DNA of 64,000 nt from Ramlibacter rhizophilus (GCF_004681965.1 NZ_SMLL01000006.1:1-64000); one strand, 5' to 3'. Shown: positions 36,280-44,678, counted from the stretch's first letter. Notes: generated from the sequence alone by a model not told the origin. A program made the numbers and translations.

Positions 36280-37643
36280 TCGACGAAGCTCCAGCGCGGC
36301 GCGAGCCATTCGCGCGGCACGTAGCAGGAATCGCTGTGCAGGCGCGGCGTGAGCTGGGTGCGAACGCCGCCGCCGCCCGCCGGGCCGCAGGTGTAGAGCG
36401 CAGTCACTTCATGGGCCAGGGCCGCGGCCTGCTCGCGCGAGGCGCAGGCGCCAGCGACGCGCAGCCGTATTTCCGGTGCGCTGGCGGGGAGGGCAGCGCC
36501 GTCCCACCAGCGGCCCGCATCGTCGGCGAACACGCTGGCCGCGCCGACGAGGTCACAGCGCAGCGCGACGGGCGGCTCGGGCATGCGCCCCGCACGCTCG
36601 CGCACCACCTGCGCGGCCAGCCGCGCGCGCGCCGCGGCGTTGGGACCGGCATAGGAGATTTCGCCCTCGGCGAGCCAGCCACCTTCGTAGCAGACGGTGG
36701 CCTTCAAGGTGGGCGGCGCGGGATGGCCGCGCACGCCGCGCACCTCCACGCGGTCCTTCGCCAGGCGCGTGACCTCCACCTCGCCCAGGTCCGCCACCAC
36801 GTCGGGTGTCAGGTAGGCGCGGGGGTCGTGGATCTCGTAGAGCAACTGCTCGGTGACGGTGCGCCGGTCCACCAGGCCACCGGTCCCGTCGGCCTTGCCG
36901 ACGACCATGCGCCCGTCCGCATGCACCTCCAGGATGGGAAAGCCCACGTCGGCCAGGCCGGGCACGTCCTTGAAGCCCGGGTCCGCGAAATAGCCGCCGG
37001 TGACCTGCGCACCGCACTCCAGCAGGTGCCCGGCCATGGTGCCGGCCGCGATGCGGTCCCAGTCGTCCTCGGCCCAGCCGAAGTGCGCGAGCAGCGGCCC
37101 CAGGGCCAGGGACGGGTCGGCCACGCGACCGGTGACCACCACCTGCGCGCCGGCCCGAAGCGCCTGAGCGATCTCCCGCGCGCCGAGGTAGGCATTGGCG
37201 CTGACCAGCTCGCGCCCGCGCAGCGACTCGGGCAGCAGCGACTGCAAGGCATCGGGGGCGAGGGCGGCCATGAGATCGTCGCCCTCGACCACGGCGACCT
37301 TCAAAGGGCCCAGCCCCAGTTCCTGCGCGAGCAGTTGCAGCTGCCGCCCGGCGCCCGCCGGGTTGGCGGCGCCGAAGTTGCCGACGATCGGAATGCCCGC
37401 CTTGACGCACAAGGCCAGCACCGGGCGCAGGTAGTTCGCCAGGGAGGGCTCCCAGCCGGCATCGGGCTGCACCCGCCGGCGCAGCTGGGCCAGGGCCAGC
37501 GTCCGCTCGGCCAGGGTCTCGTACATGAGCACCGCCGGTCCGCCCTGCGCGGCCAGCGTGCGCGCCACCGGCAAGCCGGCATCCCAGCGGTCGCCGGAGA
37601 AGCCGGCGCCGCAACCGATGCGCAGCGGTGAAAGCGTGTCCAT
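36276..37643 (-). CDS. AtuA family protein (DUF1446, acyclic terpene utilisation)
   Basis: A 455-residue protein of the AtuA family, first linked to citronellol breakdown in Pseudomonas but found widely beside acyl-CoA genes. Family features: the start RIGCGAGFSGDRWDA, the GNFGAANP segment and EVEVTRLAKDRVEVRGVRG-like region. Biochemical function is unproven. The start at 37643 follows AGAGGA; the open frame upstream to 37697 overlaps the LysR promoter and is less likely. Confidence 0.88.
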   Translation of the reverse strand: MDTLSPLRIGCGAGFSGDRWDAGLPVARTLAAQGGPAVLMYETLAERTLALAQLRRRVQPDAGWEPSLANYLRPVLALCVKAGIPIVGNFGAANPAGAGRQLQLLAQELGLGPLKVAVVEGDDLMAALAPDALQSLLPESLRGRELVSANAYLGAREIAQALRAGAQVVVTGRVADPSLALGPLLAHFGWAEDDWDRIAAGTMAGHLLECGAQVTGGYFADPGFKDVPGLADVGFPILEVHADGRMVVGKADGTGGLVDRRTVTEQLLYEIHDPRAYLTPDVVADLGEVEVTRLAKDRVEVRGVRGHPAPPTLKATVCYEGGWLAEGEISYAGPNAAARARLAAQVVRERAGRMPEPPVALRCDLVGAASVFADDAGRWWDGAALPASAPEIRLRVAGACASREQAAALAHEVTALYTCGPAGGGGVRTQLTPRLHSDSCYVPREWLAPRWSFVE

Positions 37644-37674
37644 GGCGCGATCCTCTTCCTGCAGGTCCGATCCG

Positions 37675-37680
37675 TAAAAT
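37675..37680 (+). promoter_or_regulatory. -10 box of the LysR gene
   Basis: TAAAAT in the 69-base gap between the divergent AtuA and LysR starts. No clear -35 box is seen. An in-frame ATG at 37692 lies 11 bases downstream. Confidence 0.4.
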
Positions 37681-37712
37681 GGATTTTTCGAATGCATTCA
37701 TCCACACGAACA

Positions 37713-38600
37713 ATGAATCTCTCGGTCCGAGACCTGGAGGCCTTCCTGGCCCTGGCCGACACGCAGCACTTCACGCGCGCAGCCGAGCGCTGCCACCTGT
37801 CGCAGAGCGCCTTCAGCCAGAAGATCGCGCGCATCGAGCGCGCCGCCGGGGTACGCCTGTTCGAACGGTCCACGCGGCAGGTGGCGCTCACGCCCGAGGG
37901 CCAGGCTTTCGCCGAGGAGGTCCGGCGCATCCGCAGCGACCTGCAACACGCCCTCGCGAGCCTGCAGGACCTGACGACGCGGCGCGTGGGCAAGGTGGCG
38001 GTGGCCGCCCTGCCTTCGGCGGCCGCCGTGTGGATGCCACCCGTGATCGCCCGCTACCGCGCGGCCTGGCCGCAGGTGCGCGTGCAGCTCTTCGACGCGC
38101 TGGCGCAGCATGGCCTGGACCTGCTGCGGGCCGGCGCGGTCGACCTGGCCATCACGGCCGGCGGCGATCTGCGGGAGTTCGACCTGGTGGAGCTGAAGCA
38201 GGAGCGCTTCTGGCTCGTCTGCCCGCCTGGCCATGCGCTGGCCGGCAAGCGCCACGTCACGCTGAGGCAGCTGCAGGGGCAGGAGGTGGTGCACCTCGCG
38301 CGCAGCAGCAGCGTGCGCCAGCGGCTGGAGGCCGCCTGGCCCGATGCCCTCGGTCAGCCGGGCGCGCTGGAGGTGGAGCACCTTGCGACCGTCGCGTCGC
38401 TCGTGGCGCAGGGCCTGGGGGTGAGCGTCGTGCCGGAACTCACCCTGTTCCACTTCGAACGCGCCGGGCTGGCGCGCGTGCCCGTGCGCGACCCGAGTCT
38501 GGTGCGGCCCATCGTTCTTGCCCGTCGCAAAGGCAAGGCGCTCTCTTCCGCGGCGCAGGCCATGGCCGACGAGATCGTGAGGCAGCCGCGGGCGAAGTGA
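37713..38600 (+). CDS. LysR family transcriptional regulator
   Basis: A 295-residue regulator: winged helix-turn-helix at residues 1-60 (NLSVRDLEAFLALADTQHF, then LSQSAFSQKIARIERAAGVRLFERS) and a periplasmic-binding-like effector domain. It lies divergent from the AtuA-AtuA partner-Bug unit and most probably controls it in response to its substrate. The start at 37713 gives the usual LysR N terminus; 37692 would add seven residues. Confidence 0.92.
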   Translation: MNLSVRDLEAFLALADTQHFTRAAERCHLSQSAFSQKIARIERAAGVRLFERSTRQVALTPEGQAFAEEVRRIRSDLQHALASLQDLTTRRVGKVAVAALPSAAAVWMPPVIARYRAAWPQVRVQLFDALAQHGLDLLRAGAVDLAITAGGDLREFDLVELKQERFWLVCPPGHALAGKRHVTLRQLQGQEVVHLARSSSVRQRLEAAWPDALGQPGALEVEHLATVASLVAQGLGVSVVPELTLFHFERAGLARVPVRDPSLVRPIVLARRKGKALSSAAQAMADEIVRQPRAK

Positions 38601-38634
38601 ACGCGGCCTCGGCTGCGCTTCCGCCCATGGAAGA

Positions 38635-38653
38635 CCCGCCGGACGACGGCGGG
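38635..38653. terminator. Hairpin between convergent LysR and kinase genes
   Basis: CCCGCCG pairs with CGGCGGG over 5 bases, between the two stops; the flanking T-run is short. Confidence 0.55.
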
Positions 38654-38662
38654 TTGCTGCCG

Positions 38663-39805
38663 CTAGCCCATCGGCAGCGTTGAAAGAAACTTCAGCGTCA
38701 CGGACGTTCCCTGGCCCTGCGTCGACTCGATCTCCACCGAGCCGCGCCCGTCCTGCATGACGCGCTGGCAGAACATCAACCCCATTCCGCTGCCGCCGAC
38801 CGTCGAACGGGTGGTGACGCGCGTCTTGGTCAGCTGCAGCAGGATGTCAGGCGCGATCCCAGGGCCGTTGTCTGCCACGCGAAGCCAGCCATGCTCCGAC
38901 CCGCCTGCATCCACCTCGCTGCCCACCTCGATGCTCAGGCTGGGATCAGTGCAGCCTTGAAGTGCCTGAAGCGCGTTCTTGACCAGCGTGCAGAGGACCA
39001 GGTAGACCAGGTCGCGCCGGCCTGGCAGCACGAAGTCACGCTGCACGGACACCTTCACGACGGCACGCTCGCTGGCCTCGAACGGGTACTCCGCTATCAG
39101 GGCATCGAGCAGGCCTGCAGCATTGAATTTCTGGGGTGCCGCATCGGGGAAGGCGTCACGCGCCGACTGCAGGAAGGATTGGACCAGCGATTGACAGTAC
39201 TGAGCGCTGCGCCCGATGCGCTCCAGGGATCCCAGTATTTCGCCAAACGCGTTCTGGAACTGCGCGACGTCCCCAGGCGCGTCAGGCAGGCGCCGATCGA
39301 GAATGGCGGTGAGGCTGCCGCGAATGGTCGTCAAGGGCGTCGTCAGCTCATGCGCCAGGAACCCCAAGGTCTCTCGGACCGCCACGGCACGGCTCTCGTT
39401 TTGTGCCCGCTGCAGTGCGGCGACCCGATAGACCTCGAGTGCCTCGCGCAATGTCTCGCGCGTCAAACCGTCGTCCAGCGGCTTTTCCAGGATCCGCAGA
39501 ACCCGTCCTTCGTTCACGGCGGCGATGGCAACGTGCTTGTCCGCGTACGCCGAGGCGAGCAAGCGGACGAGGTGCCGGTGGCTGCGCTGAACGTGGGTGA
39601 GCAGCCGCAAGCCATTGCCTTCGGGCATGCGGTAGTCCGTGCACACGACGGCGAAATCGCTGCCACGCTCTGCCAGCAGTTCGAGCGCTTCCCGGAAGCT
39701 GCCAGCGACGCTCACTTCGAACTCGTCGGAAAAGCGCCGCTCGAACCAGCGCCGCGACACGGACTCGTCATCCACGAACAGGATGCCCCGTGCGTCTACC
39801 TGCAT
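38663..39805 (-). CDS. Receiver-histidine kinase protein (REC first)
   Basis: A 380-residue signalling protein with the receiver domain at the N terminus (residues 7-122; acidic pocket VDDE, phospho-acceptor Asp57 in CTDYRMP, Lys108 in LEKP), then a dimerisation helix with His152 (FLAHELTTPL) and a HATPase domain (VKNALQAL, DNGPGI, GSGMGLMF). There is no membrane or DNA-binding part. The order resembles PhcR/PhcQ of the Ralstonia quorum-sensing system. It starts 16 bases after the hybrid kinase stop, with AAAGGCGG before the ATG, so it is the likely next step in that relay. Confidence 0.9.
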   Translation of the reverse strand: MQVDARGILFVDDESVSRRWFERRFSDEFEVSVAGSFREALELLAERGSDFAVVCTDYRMPEGNGLRLLTHVQRSHRHLVRLLASAYADKHVAIAAVNEGRVLRILEKPLDDGLTRETLREALEVYRVAALQRAQNESRAVAVRETLGFLAHELTTPLTTIRGSLTAILDRRLPDAPGDVAQFQNAFGEILGSLERIGRSAQYCQSLVQSFLQSARDAFPDAAPQKFNAAGLLDALIAEYPFEASERAVVKVSVQRDFVLPGRRDLVYLVLCTLVKNALQALQGCTDPSLSIEVGSEVDAGGSEHGWLRVADNGPGIAPDILLQLTKTRVTTRSTVGGSGMGLMFCQRVMQDGRGSVEIESTQGQGTSVTLKFLSTLPMG

Positions 39806-39821
39806 CGGAAACCGCCTTTCG

Positions 39822-42314
39822 TCAAACCTGCGGTGGCACGGTGTGTTGCTGTGCGTAGGCCCTCAACTGCTTTTCTGTTTCGTGGGCCAGCTTCTTCAGC
39901 GTCGGCAGCCATTCGTCGGCCGCCTTGCACGCACCTTCCTCCCGCATGGGAACGTAGATCTTGCGCACGGCCTGGTGCAGCGCCTGGGCGCCAGCCTCCC
40001 CACTCAAGCCCAGCAGCGAATGCAGCAGGTCCTCCAGGCGGCGCGAGTCATCCTGCCGGGCTACCTCTTCAAGCGAGACCATCAGGCGCTGAATCTCCGG
40101 GACGTACTCCGTCAGCAGGTCGTCCAGCAGGTCCAGGCGTCCGTAGCCTTCCAGACGGCGGTAATCCAATAGCGGCTCCGTCAGCGGCTCAGGCGCTTTC
40201 GCCGGCTCGCTTCCTTCGAAGGCCTGCCCCGCTCCGGACAGCAGCAGCCTCGAGATCGTGGCCGTGAGCACATCGGCCGTCACCGGCTTGACGAGGAACC
40301 CGTCCATTCCAGCCTTGCGCGCAGCGTCCAGCATCTGCGCATCGGAGTGAGCGGTCAGTGCGACCGCCGGAATGCGCGACCACGCAGCCGTCGCGCTTCG
40401 GATCTCCTGCACCGTCTGCAGGCCACCCTTGCCCGGCATGTTGATGTCCAGGAGCACAGCATCGATCTCCACGCCGGCCATCAGTTGTTGCAGCACCGCC
40501 TGCCCATGGTCGACCTCGACCACCTGCGCCCCGGCTTCGCCGAGGAAGGCGACGACAGCCCGTCGGTTCGACGCGCTGTCGTCGGCCACCAGGATCCGGC
40601 GGCCTTCCAGCAGGCGCTGGGACACGCCGGCGGGCTGGGTGATCGCGCCGGCAAGCGCCCGGGCAAGCGCCACTTCCGAGCCGGGCTTGGCAACGAAGGC
40701 ATCGATGCCCACACGCCGTGCCTTGACGCGGGCGGTCTGTTCAGGCTCGCTGCTGTACACCACCAGGCGCGCATCGGTGTTGAGCGGCACGTCGCCGCGG
40801 CGAATCCTGCCGGCGAGTTGCCAGCCATCGACAATCGGCATCCGCAGATCCAGCAGCACCAGGTCGTAGCGCGTGAGCGCCAGCATTTCCAAGGTACGCT
40901 GGCCGTCGCCCGCTTCATCGATGCTGACTTCCAGCATGCGCAGTTTCTGGCGTGTGGCCGATCGCTGGGCCGCGTCGTCATCGACCAGCAGCAGGCGCCG
41001 TCCGGACAGCGCCTGCCTGGCGGATGCCAGGACCTGCGCGGCGTAAGCCTCTTGCTGCGCAAGGGGGATGACGGGGAACCGCATGGTGAATTCCGTGAAC
41101 TCGCCCAGGCGCGAGTCGCAGGTGATGTCGCCGCCGAACCCACGCATCACGCGGCGGCAGTACCGCAGCCCCAGGCCCGTTCCGCCTTCTTTTCCGATGG
41201 ACCGGAACGGCTCGAACAGGCTCTTGAGTCGCGCCGCCGCGATGCCAGGCCCGGTGTCGCGCACTTTCACCGCGTGCCCGCCGACCGTGATGGTGATCCG
41301 CATCGCCGGCGCCGAAGGCACGAGGTAAAGAGCGTTCTTCAGCAGGTTGAACAGCACATAGAGGTAGGCCGTCTCCTCGCCCTTGAACTGGAAGTCCTCC
41401 AGGACGATCACGTCGATCCGGTCGCGAAGCGACGCATCCTCGTAGCCGTAATCCTCGACCGCCTTGCGGACGACCTCTGCCGCGGAACACGGACAGAAGG
41501 ACGCGTTGTCCAGGGGACGCTCGTCATTGACCTGCGCCAGGGTCATTGAAATCACCTGCAGCCCACGATCGATGGCCTGCTCTCCCTGGGCAAGGTGCCG
41601 GTAGAGCTTGTCCAGGTCGGACGGAGCCAGGGGCTGGGTCGTCCAGGCGCCCGGAGCCGGCAGGAGCTTCTGGACCTCCTGCATGCTGTGATGAACCTGC
41701 CCCAAGGGGTGCCTCATCTCGTGGGCGATCGAGCCAGCGATCGCCGCATAAGCCTCGCGAACCTTGTTGGCGGTGGCGCGTTCGAGTGCGAGCTTGAAGA
41801 ACGTTCCGCCAACGACGACCAGCGCAAGAATCGGAAGCCGGGCAATGTAGTTCGCCGGGACGGTGGCGCCAGGGTCCGAGGCCCAGAAGGCAATGGCGGC
41901 CGCCCCGAATCCAAGCGTCAGCATCGAGATCATGTTCCGCCAGTCCGTCATCAGGATGACGAAGAAGGCGGCCATGAGCGTGTTGCCGACGGCCACGGTG
42001 CCTCCGCCGTTCTTCAAGGACGTGAACACGAACATGAAGGGCAAGGTGAAGATCAGGGCGAAGTAGGAGTAGCCATAGAAGTAGGGCCGGGCGCGCTCCG
42101 GCCAGTACTTTCGCAGCAGCAGCAGCGCACACATCCCGGCTGCTGCAAGGCGCAGCCACAGATCGTCATAGACCGGCTCTGCTTTCGTGAAGCGAAGCAG
42201 GTAGAACAATGGAAAGCACACGGTCCCAAGCAGGCCCGCGTACCAGTGCATGATGGGCTCGCGCTCGTGATAGCTCTGGTAGCGGTCCAGGAGATCTCGG
42301 ATCAGTGTCAGCAT
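39822..42314 (-). CDS. Hybrid sensor histidine kinase, CqsS/LqsS-like, with two receivers and Hpt
   Basis: An 830-residue inner-membrane kinase. Residues 20-180 hold six hydrophobic helices without a large periplasmic loop, in the style of CqsS/LqsS/PhcS sensors of lipid-like autoinducers (YAGLLGTVCFPLFYLLRF). Then come the kinase core (His198 in SIAHEMRHPLG, N-box FNLLKNALY, DTGPGI, GTGLGL), two receiver domains (Asp489 in LLDLRMP, Asp623 in LLDINMP) and a C-terminal phosphotransfer domain (His765 in LLHSLLGLSG). All relay residues are present. It lies 24 bases after the acyl synthase gene. Confidence 0.92.
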   Translation of the reverse strand: MLTLIRDLLDRYQSYHEREPIMHWYAGLLGTVCFPLFYLLRFTKAEPVYDDLWLRLAAAGMCALLLLRKYWPERARPYFYGYSYFALIFTLPFMFVFTSLKNGGGTVAVGNTLMAAFFVILMTDWRNMISMLTLGFGAAAIAFWASDPGATVPANYIARLPILALVVVGGTFFKLALERATANKVREAYAAIAGSIAHEMRHPLGQVHHSMQEVQKLLPAPGAWTTQPLAPSDLDKLYRHLAQGEQAIDRGLQVISMTLAQVNDERPLDNASFCPCSAAEVVRKAVEDYGYEDASLRDRIDVIVLEDFQFKGEETAYLYVLFNLLKNALYLVPSAPAMRITITVGGHAVKVRDTGPGIAAARLKSLFEPFRSIGKEGGTGLGLRYCRRVMRGFGGDITCDSRLGEFTEFTMRFPVIPLAQQEAYAAQVLASARQALSGRRLLLVDDDAAQRSATRQKLRMLEVSIDEAGDGQRTLEMLALTRYDLVLLDLRMPIVDGWQLAGRIRRGDVPLNTDARLVVYSSEPEQTARVKARRVGIDAFVAKPGSEVALARALAGAITQPAGVSQRLLEGRRILVADDSASNRRAVVAFLGEAGAQVVEVDHGQAVLQQLMAGVEIDAVLLDINMPGKGGLQTVQEIRSATAAWSRIPAVALTAHSDAQMLDAARKAGMDGFLVKPVTADVLTATISRLLLSGAGQAFEGSEPAKAPEPLTEPLLDYRRLEGYGRLDLLDDLLTEYVPEIQRLMVSLEEVARQDDSRRLEDLLHSLLGLSGEAGAQALHQAVRKIYVPMREEGACKAADEWLPTLKKLAHETEKQLRAYAQQHTVPPQV

Positions 42315-42338
42315 GGCCTATTCCATCCTCGGCGAGGA

Positions 42339-42973
42339 TCAGTGCGCCGTCACCTGGCGACCACTGAGGCTGGCGAGCACCTCCGTCGCATAGCCATGAA
42401 TCAGGGTATAGCGCTTGTCCGTGCCCGCCAGGGGCACGTCAGCGGCGAAGCTGTTGAAGGCGAAACGCCGGTAGAGGCGACCCAGCACGTGCGTGCAGGA
42501 TGCGTACAGGTTGTCGACGCGAGTCAGCGTGCACGCATAGTCGAGCGACAGGAACAGGCACTGGCGCAACGCGTTGACATCGCTGCGGTGCGCCTCGTCG
42601 AGCACAAGGCGTCCAACTTCCCAGCAGGTGCCCGGATGGCTAGGTGCCTGCGGACCAAGGTGCTTGAGCAGATCATCGGTTAGCGTGAGCCCCAAGCCCA
42701 TCGGAACGAGCCGGATGGTGCCGATCAGGCGGCCGCCGCGTTCGAATGCACCGACAAAGCCCAATTCGTCTCTTTTTTTTCGAGCGAGACAAAGCTATCG
42801 CCTGCCGCCGTGTGAGCGGACAGGTCGATGCCGCCGCGAAGCGGAAGCACGGCCTCGATCTCCTGCGGGGTTTTCAGGTGACGCAGAACCACCGGATCGT
42901 CAGCCACATCGCTGTTCAGCGCCATCGGAAGCGCTGAGCGCACCGCAATGGCCTGGGTTGGCATGAAGCTCAT
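42339..42973 (-). CDS. LuxI/FeeM-like N-acyl synthase, split by a -1 frameshift site
   Basis: Frame 0 starts at ATG 42973 (AGGAG 6 bases before) and by itself ends at 42725 after 82 residues. The second half (stop at 42339) is in the -1 frame. Joined at the A8 run (42773-42780) the product is about 211 residues and reads smoothly (SLEKK-RDELGFVGAFE). GNAT-fold features match autoinducer or N-acyl amino acid synthases: GTIRLVPM, WEVGRLVLDEAHR (compare the WExSRF region of LuxI) and LYRRFAFNSF. The frame change may be programmed, phase-variable, a mutation or a sequencing error. Acyl donor and acceptor are unknown. Confidence 0.75.
42773..42780 (-). promoter_or_regulatory. A8 slippery run inside the acyl synthase gene
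   Basis: On the minus strand the codons read CTC GAA AAA AAA GAG, giving the heptamer A-AAA-AAA on which two lysine tRNAs can slip back one base into the frame that encodes the rest of the protein. RNA polymerase slippage is an alternative on the same run. Confidence 0.6.
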
Positions 42974-42982
42974 GGGAATCTC

Positions 42983-43672
42983 CTAGGAATTTCGGGCGGC
43001 CACTTGCTCGAGCAGTTGTCCGGTCAGCGAGAGCGTGGTGAGCGCCACCTGCTGGACCAAGGCCTGCTGCTGCGGCGATTGCGCGAACCGGGTGATCATC
43101 TCTTCGACCTGCTTGATGTGCTCTTCGTCGGCTTCGGCATGGGCGCCGAAGAAGGTGACGTTCTTGCTGGTCAGCTTCAGATCGGCGCAGATCTTTGCGA
43201 AGGGGGCCTGGATGTGTTCATAGATGCCCTCGGCCCAGAAGCTGTACCCGAGGCGGGCCACGGGTCCATACCGAAGGGAGACATAGTACAAATAGCCGAT
43301 CAGGGCCTCGGTGGCAGGGAGCGGCGCCCGCAGGAGATCCGACTCGTCGAACAGTTCGATGCTGCGCAGGTCGTGCACGACCATCTTCTCGTGTCCCAAC
43401 TCCTCCGCGGCGTGCCGGTAGACGAACTTGAGCAGTCCTTCTGGCGCCGGAACGAATGCGGCAACCGCCTGATTCATCGAGTTATGCCTGGAGTAGTGCC
43501 ATACCTGAAGCATCAGGTCACGGTACAAGGCATGGGTGACCGGCCGGTCCATGACCTGGCGCCAGAAGGCGCCCTGGCGGATCACCTTCCATTGGTCATC
43601 GACGGCAAGTCGAAGGGCTTGAATGAATTCAGTGGACAAAAGGAAAGCTCCGGGCAAATGCTTCCGGATCAT
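42983..43672 (-). CDS. Haem-oxygenase-like di-iron oxidase (HDO) family protein
   Basis: A 229-residue all-helical protein of the haem-oxygenase-like fold ('iron-containing redox enzyme'). The six expected iron ligands are in place: Glu91 and His94 (EELGH), Glu152 (FWAEGIYEH region), and His178, Asp182, His185 (HAEADEEH, i.e. HxxxDxxH). Members such as UndA, BesC and SznF oxidise fatty acids, amino acids or amines with O2. It heads the operon, 9 bases before the acyl synthase. ATG 43672 is used; a GTG at 43693 adds seven residues and touches the palindrome. Confidence 0.85.
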   Translation of the reverse strand: MIRKHLPGAFLLSTEFIQALRLAVDDQWKVIRQGAFWRQVMDRPVTHALYRDLMLQVWHYSRHNSMNQAVAAFVPAPEGLLKFVYRHAAEELGHEKMVVHDLRSIELFDESDLLRAPLPATEALIGYLYYVSLRYGPVARLGYSFWAEGIYEHIQAPFAKICADLKLTSKNVTFFGAHAEADEEHIKQVEEMITRFAQSPQQQALVQQVALTTLSLTGQLLEQVAARNS

Positions 43673-43695
43673 GTCACCGCGCCTGACATTCACAC

Positions 43696-43713
43696 CCTGT
43701 CAGAACTGACAGG
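43696..43713. promoter_or_regulatory. lux-type palindrome upstream of the HDO gene
   Basis: CCTGTCAGTTCTGACAGG on the minus strand is a perfect 18-base dyad and fits the lux-box form CTG-N10-CAG. It lies 24 bases before ATG 43672 and about 11 bases past a -10 box (CATAAT at 43725-43730), so it may overlap the transcription start. A LuxR-type or other dimeric regulator is expected to bind. Confidence 0.55.
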
Positions 43714-43724
43714 TTCGGTTACAA

Positions 43725-43730
43725 ATTATG
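43725..43730 (-). promoter_or_regulatory. -10 box of the signalling operon
   Basis: CATAAT on the minus strand, no good -35 box, consistent with an activator-dependent promoter. From here up to the tRNA terminator (43731-43926) nothing else is recognised. Confidence 0.4.
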
Positions 43731-43926
43731 ACCGGTAACCCTGTGGCGAGGCGGCGCCTCATGGTCTGAGCGCCTTCTGCGCTGGCGAGTGATCCCGTGC
43801 TTCCACGCGCCTCGTGCCGAGCCGCCTACTACTCCGGTGGCCGCTAAAGGCCTTGCCTGTTCGCAGGACCATGGCCGAGGCGAAACCGAGAGGTGGGCGA
43901 AGGGGGCGTCTTTGCGGCGCGCCCAT

Positions 43927-43967
43927 GAGAAAACCCGCCGGATGTCTGGAAGACACCTCGGCGGGTT
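43927..43967 (-). terminator. Intrinsic terminator of tRNA-fMet
   Basis: On the minus strand AACCCGCCG pairs with CGGCGGGTT around an inner GTCT/AGAC helix and is followed by TTTTCTC. Confidence 0.8.
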
Positions 43968-43974
43968 ATCGGAT

Positions 43975-44051
<77 letters not shown>

Positions 44052-44087
44052 TCAGAAGAAAAAGATTATAGACCGAAACGAAGCCGA

Positions 44088-44480
44088 TTACTCGGTCGCG
44101 GGTGCTTCGTCCGAAGAAACTTCCGGACGGTCCACCAGTTCGACCAAGGCCATGGGCGCGTTGTCGCCGACGCGGAAGCCCATCTTGAGAATGCGCGTGT
44201 AGCCGCCGGGACGGGTCTTGAAGCGCGGCCCCAGATCGTTGAACAGCTTGCTCACGATGTCGCGATTGCGCAGGCGGTCGAAGGCCAGGCGCTTGTTGGC
44301 GACCGTGGGTTCCTTGGCCAGCGTGATCATGGGCTCGACGACGCGGCGCAGTTCCTTGGCCTTGGGGACCGTGGTCTTGATGGCTTCGTGTTCGAGCAGC
44401 GACACCATCATGTTGCGCAGCATCGCCTGGCGGTGCTCGCTGGTGCGGTTGAGTTTGCGAAGTCCGTGTCCGTGACGCAT
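44088..44480 (-). CDS. rplQ: 50S ribosomal protein L17
   Basis: L17 (130 aa) lines the exit tunnel region of the large subunit. [20 protein letters not shown] at the start and [22 protein letters not shown] near the end are diagnostic. Last gene of the alpha operon (rpsM-rpsK-rpsD-rpoA-rplQ). It is separated from rpoA by 198 bases with two strong hairpins, wider than usual for this operon. Confidence 0.99.
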   Translation of the reverse strand: MRHGHGLRKLNRTSEHRQAMLRNMMVSLLEHEAIKTTVPKAKELRRVVEPMITLAKEPTVANKRLAFDRLRNRDIVSKLFNDLGPRFKTRPGGYTRILKMGFRVGDNAPMALVELVDRPEVSSDEAPATE

Positions 44481-44591
44481 GGTGATCTTCCTTTCCTTAT
44501 CTCAAAGGCAGCCGGATCAGGTACTGCCAGTTTCACCGGGGCCCCAGGGCCCCACTCGGACCGCCCGAATAACATGCAGCGCGGTCCCTAC

Positions 44592-44673
44592 TGTGGAGAG
44601 GATCTGGCTTCGCCGGACCTCTCCACACTGACTTTCAAAACCACTGAGAAGTCGCGCAGCGATTTCTCAGTGG
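44592..44673 (-). other. Two consecutive hairpins in the rpoA-rplQ gap
   Basis: TGTGGAGAGG/CCTCTCCACA (44592-44601 with 44618-44627) and CCACTGAGAA/TTCTCAGTGG (44641-44650 with 44664-44673) are perfect 10-bp stems with loops of 16 and 13 bases. The second starts 6 bases after the rpoA stop. Neither has a T-run on the minus strand. RNA processing or partial attenuation of rplQ is possible. Confidence 0.7.
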
Positions 44674-44678
44674 ACGTC

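Noticed and set aside
42725..42973. Treating the 82-residue frame as a separate small gene
   Set aside because: Its sequence continues smoothly into the -1 frame at the A8 run and together they make one GNAT-fold protein.
43731..43926. Possible small gene between the signalling operon promoter and tRNA-fMet
   Set aside because: The 65-residue frame has no start signal or family features.
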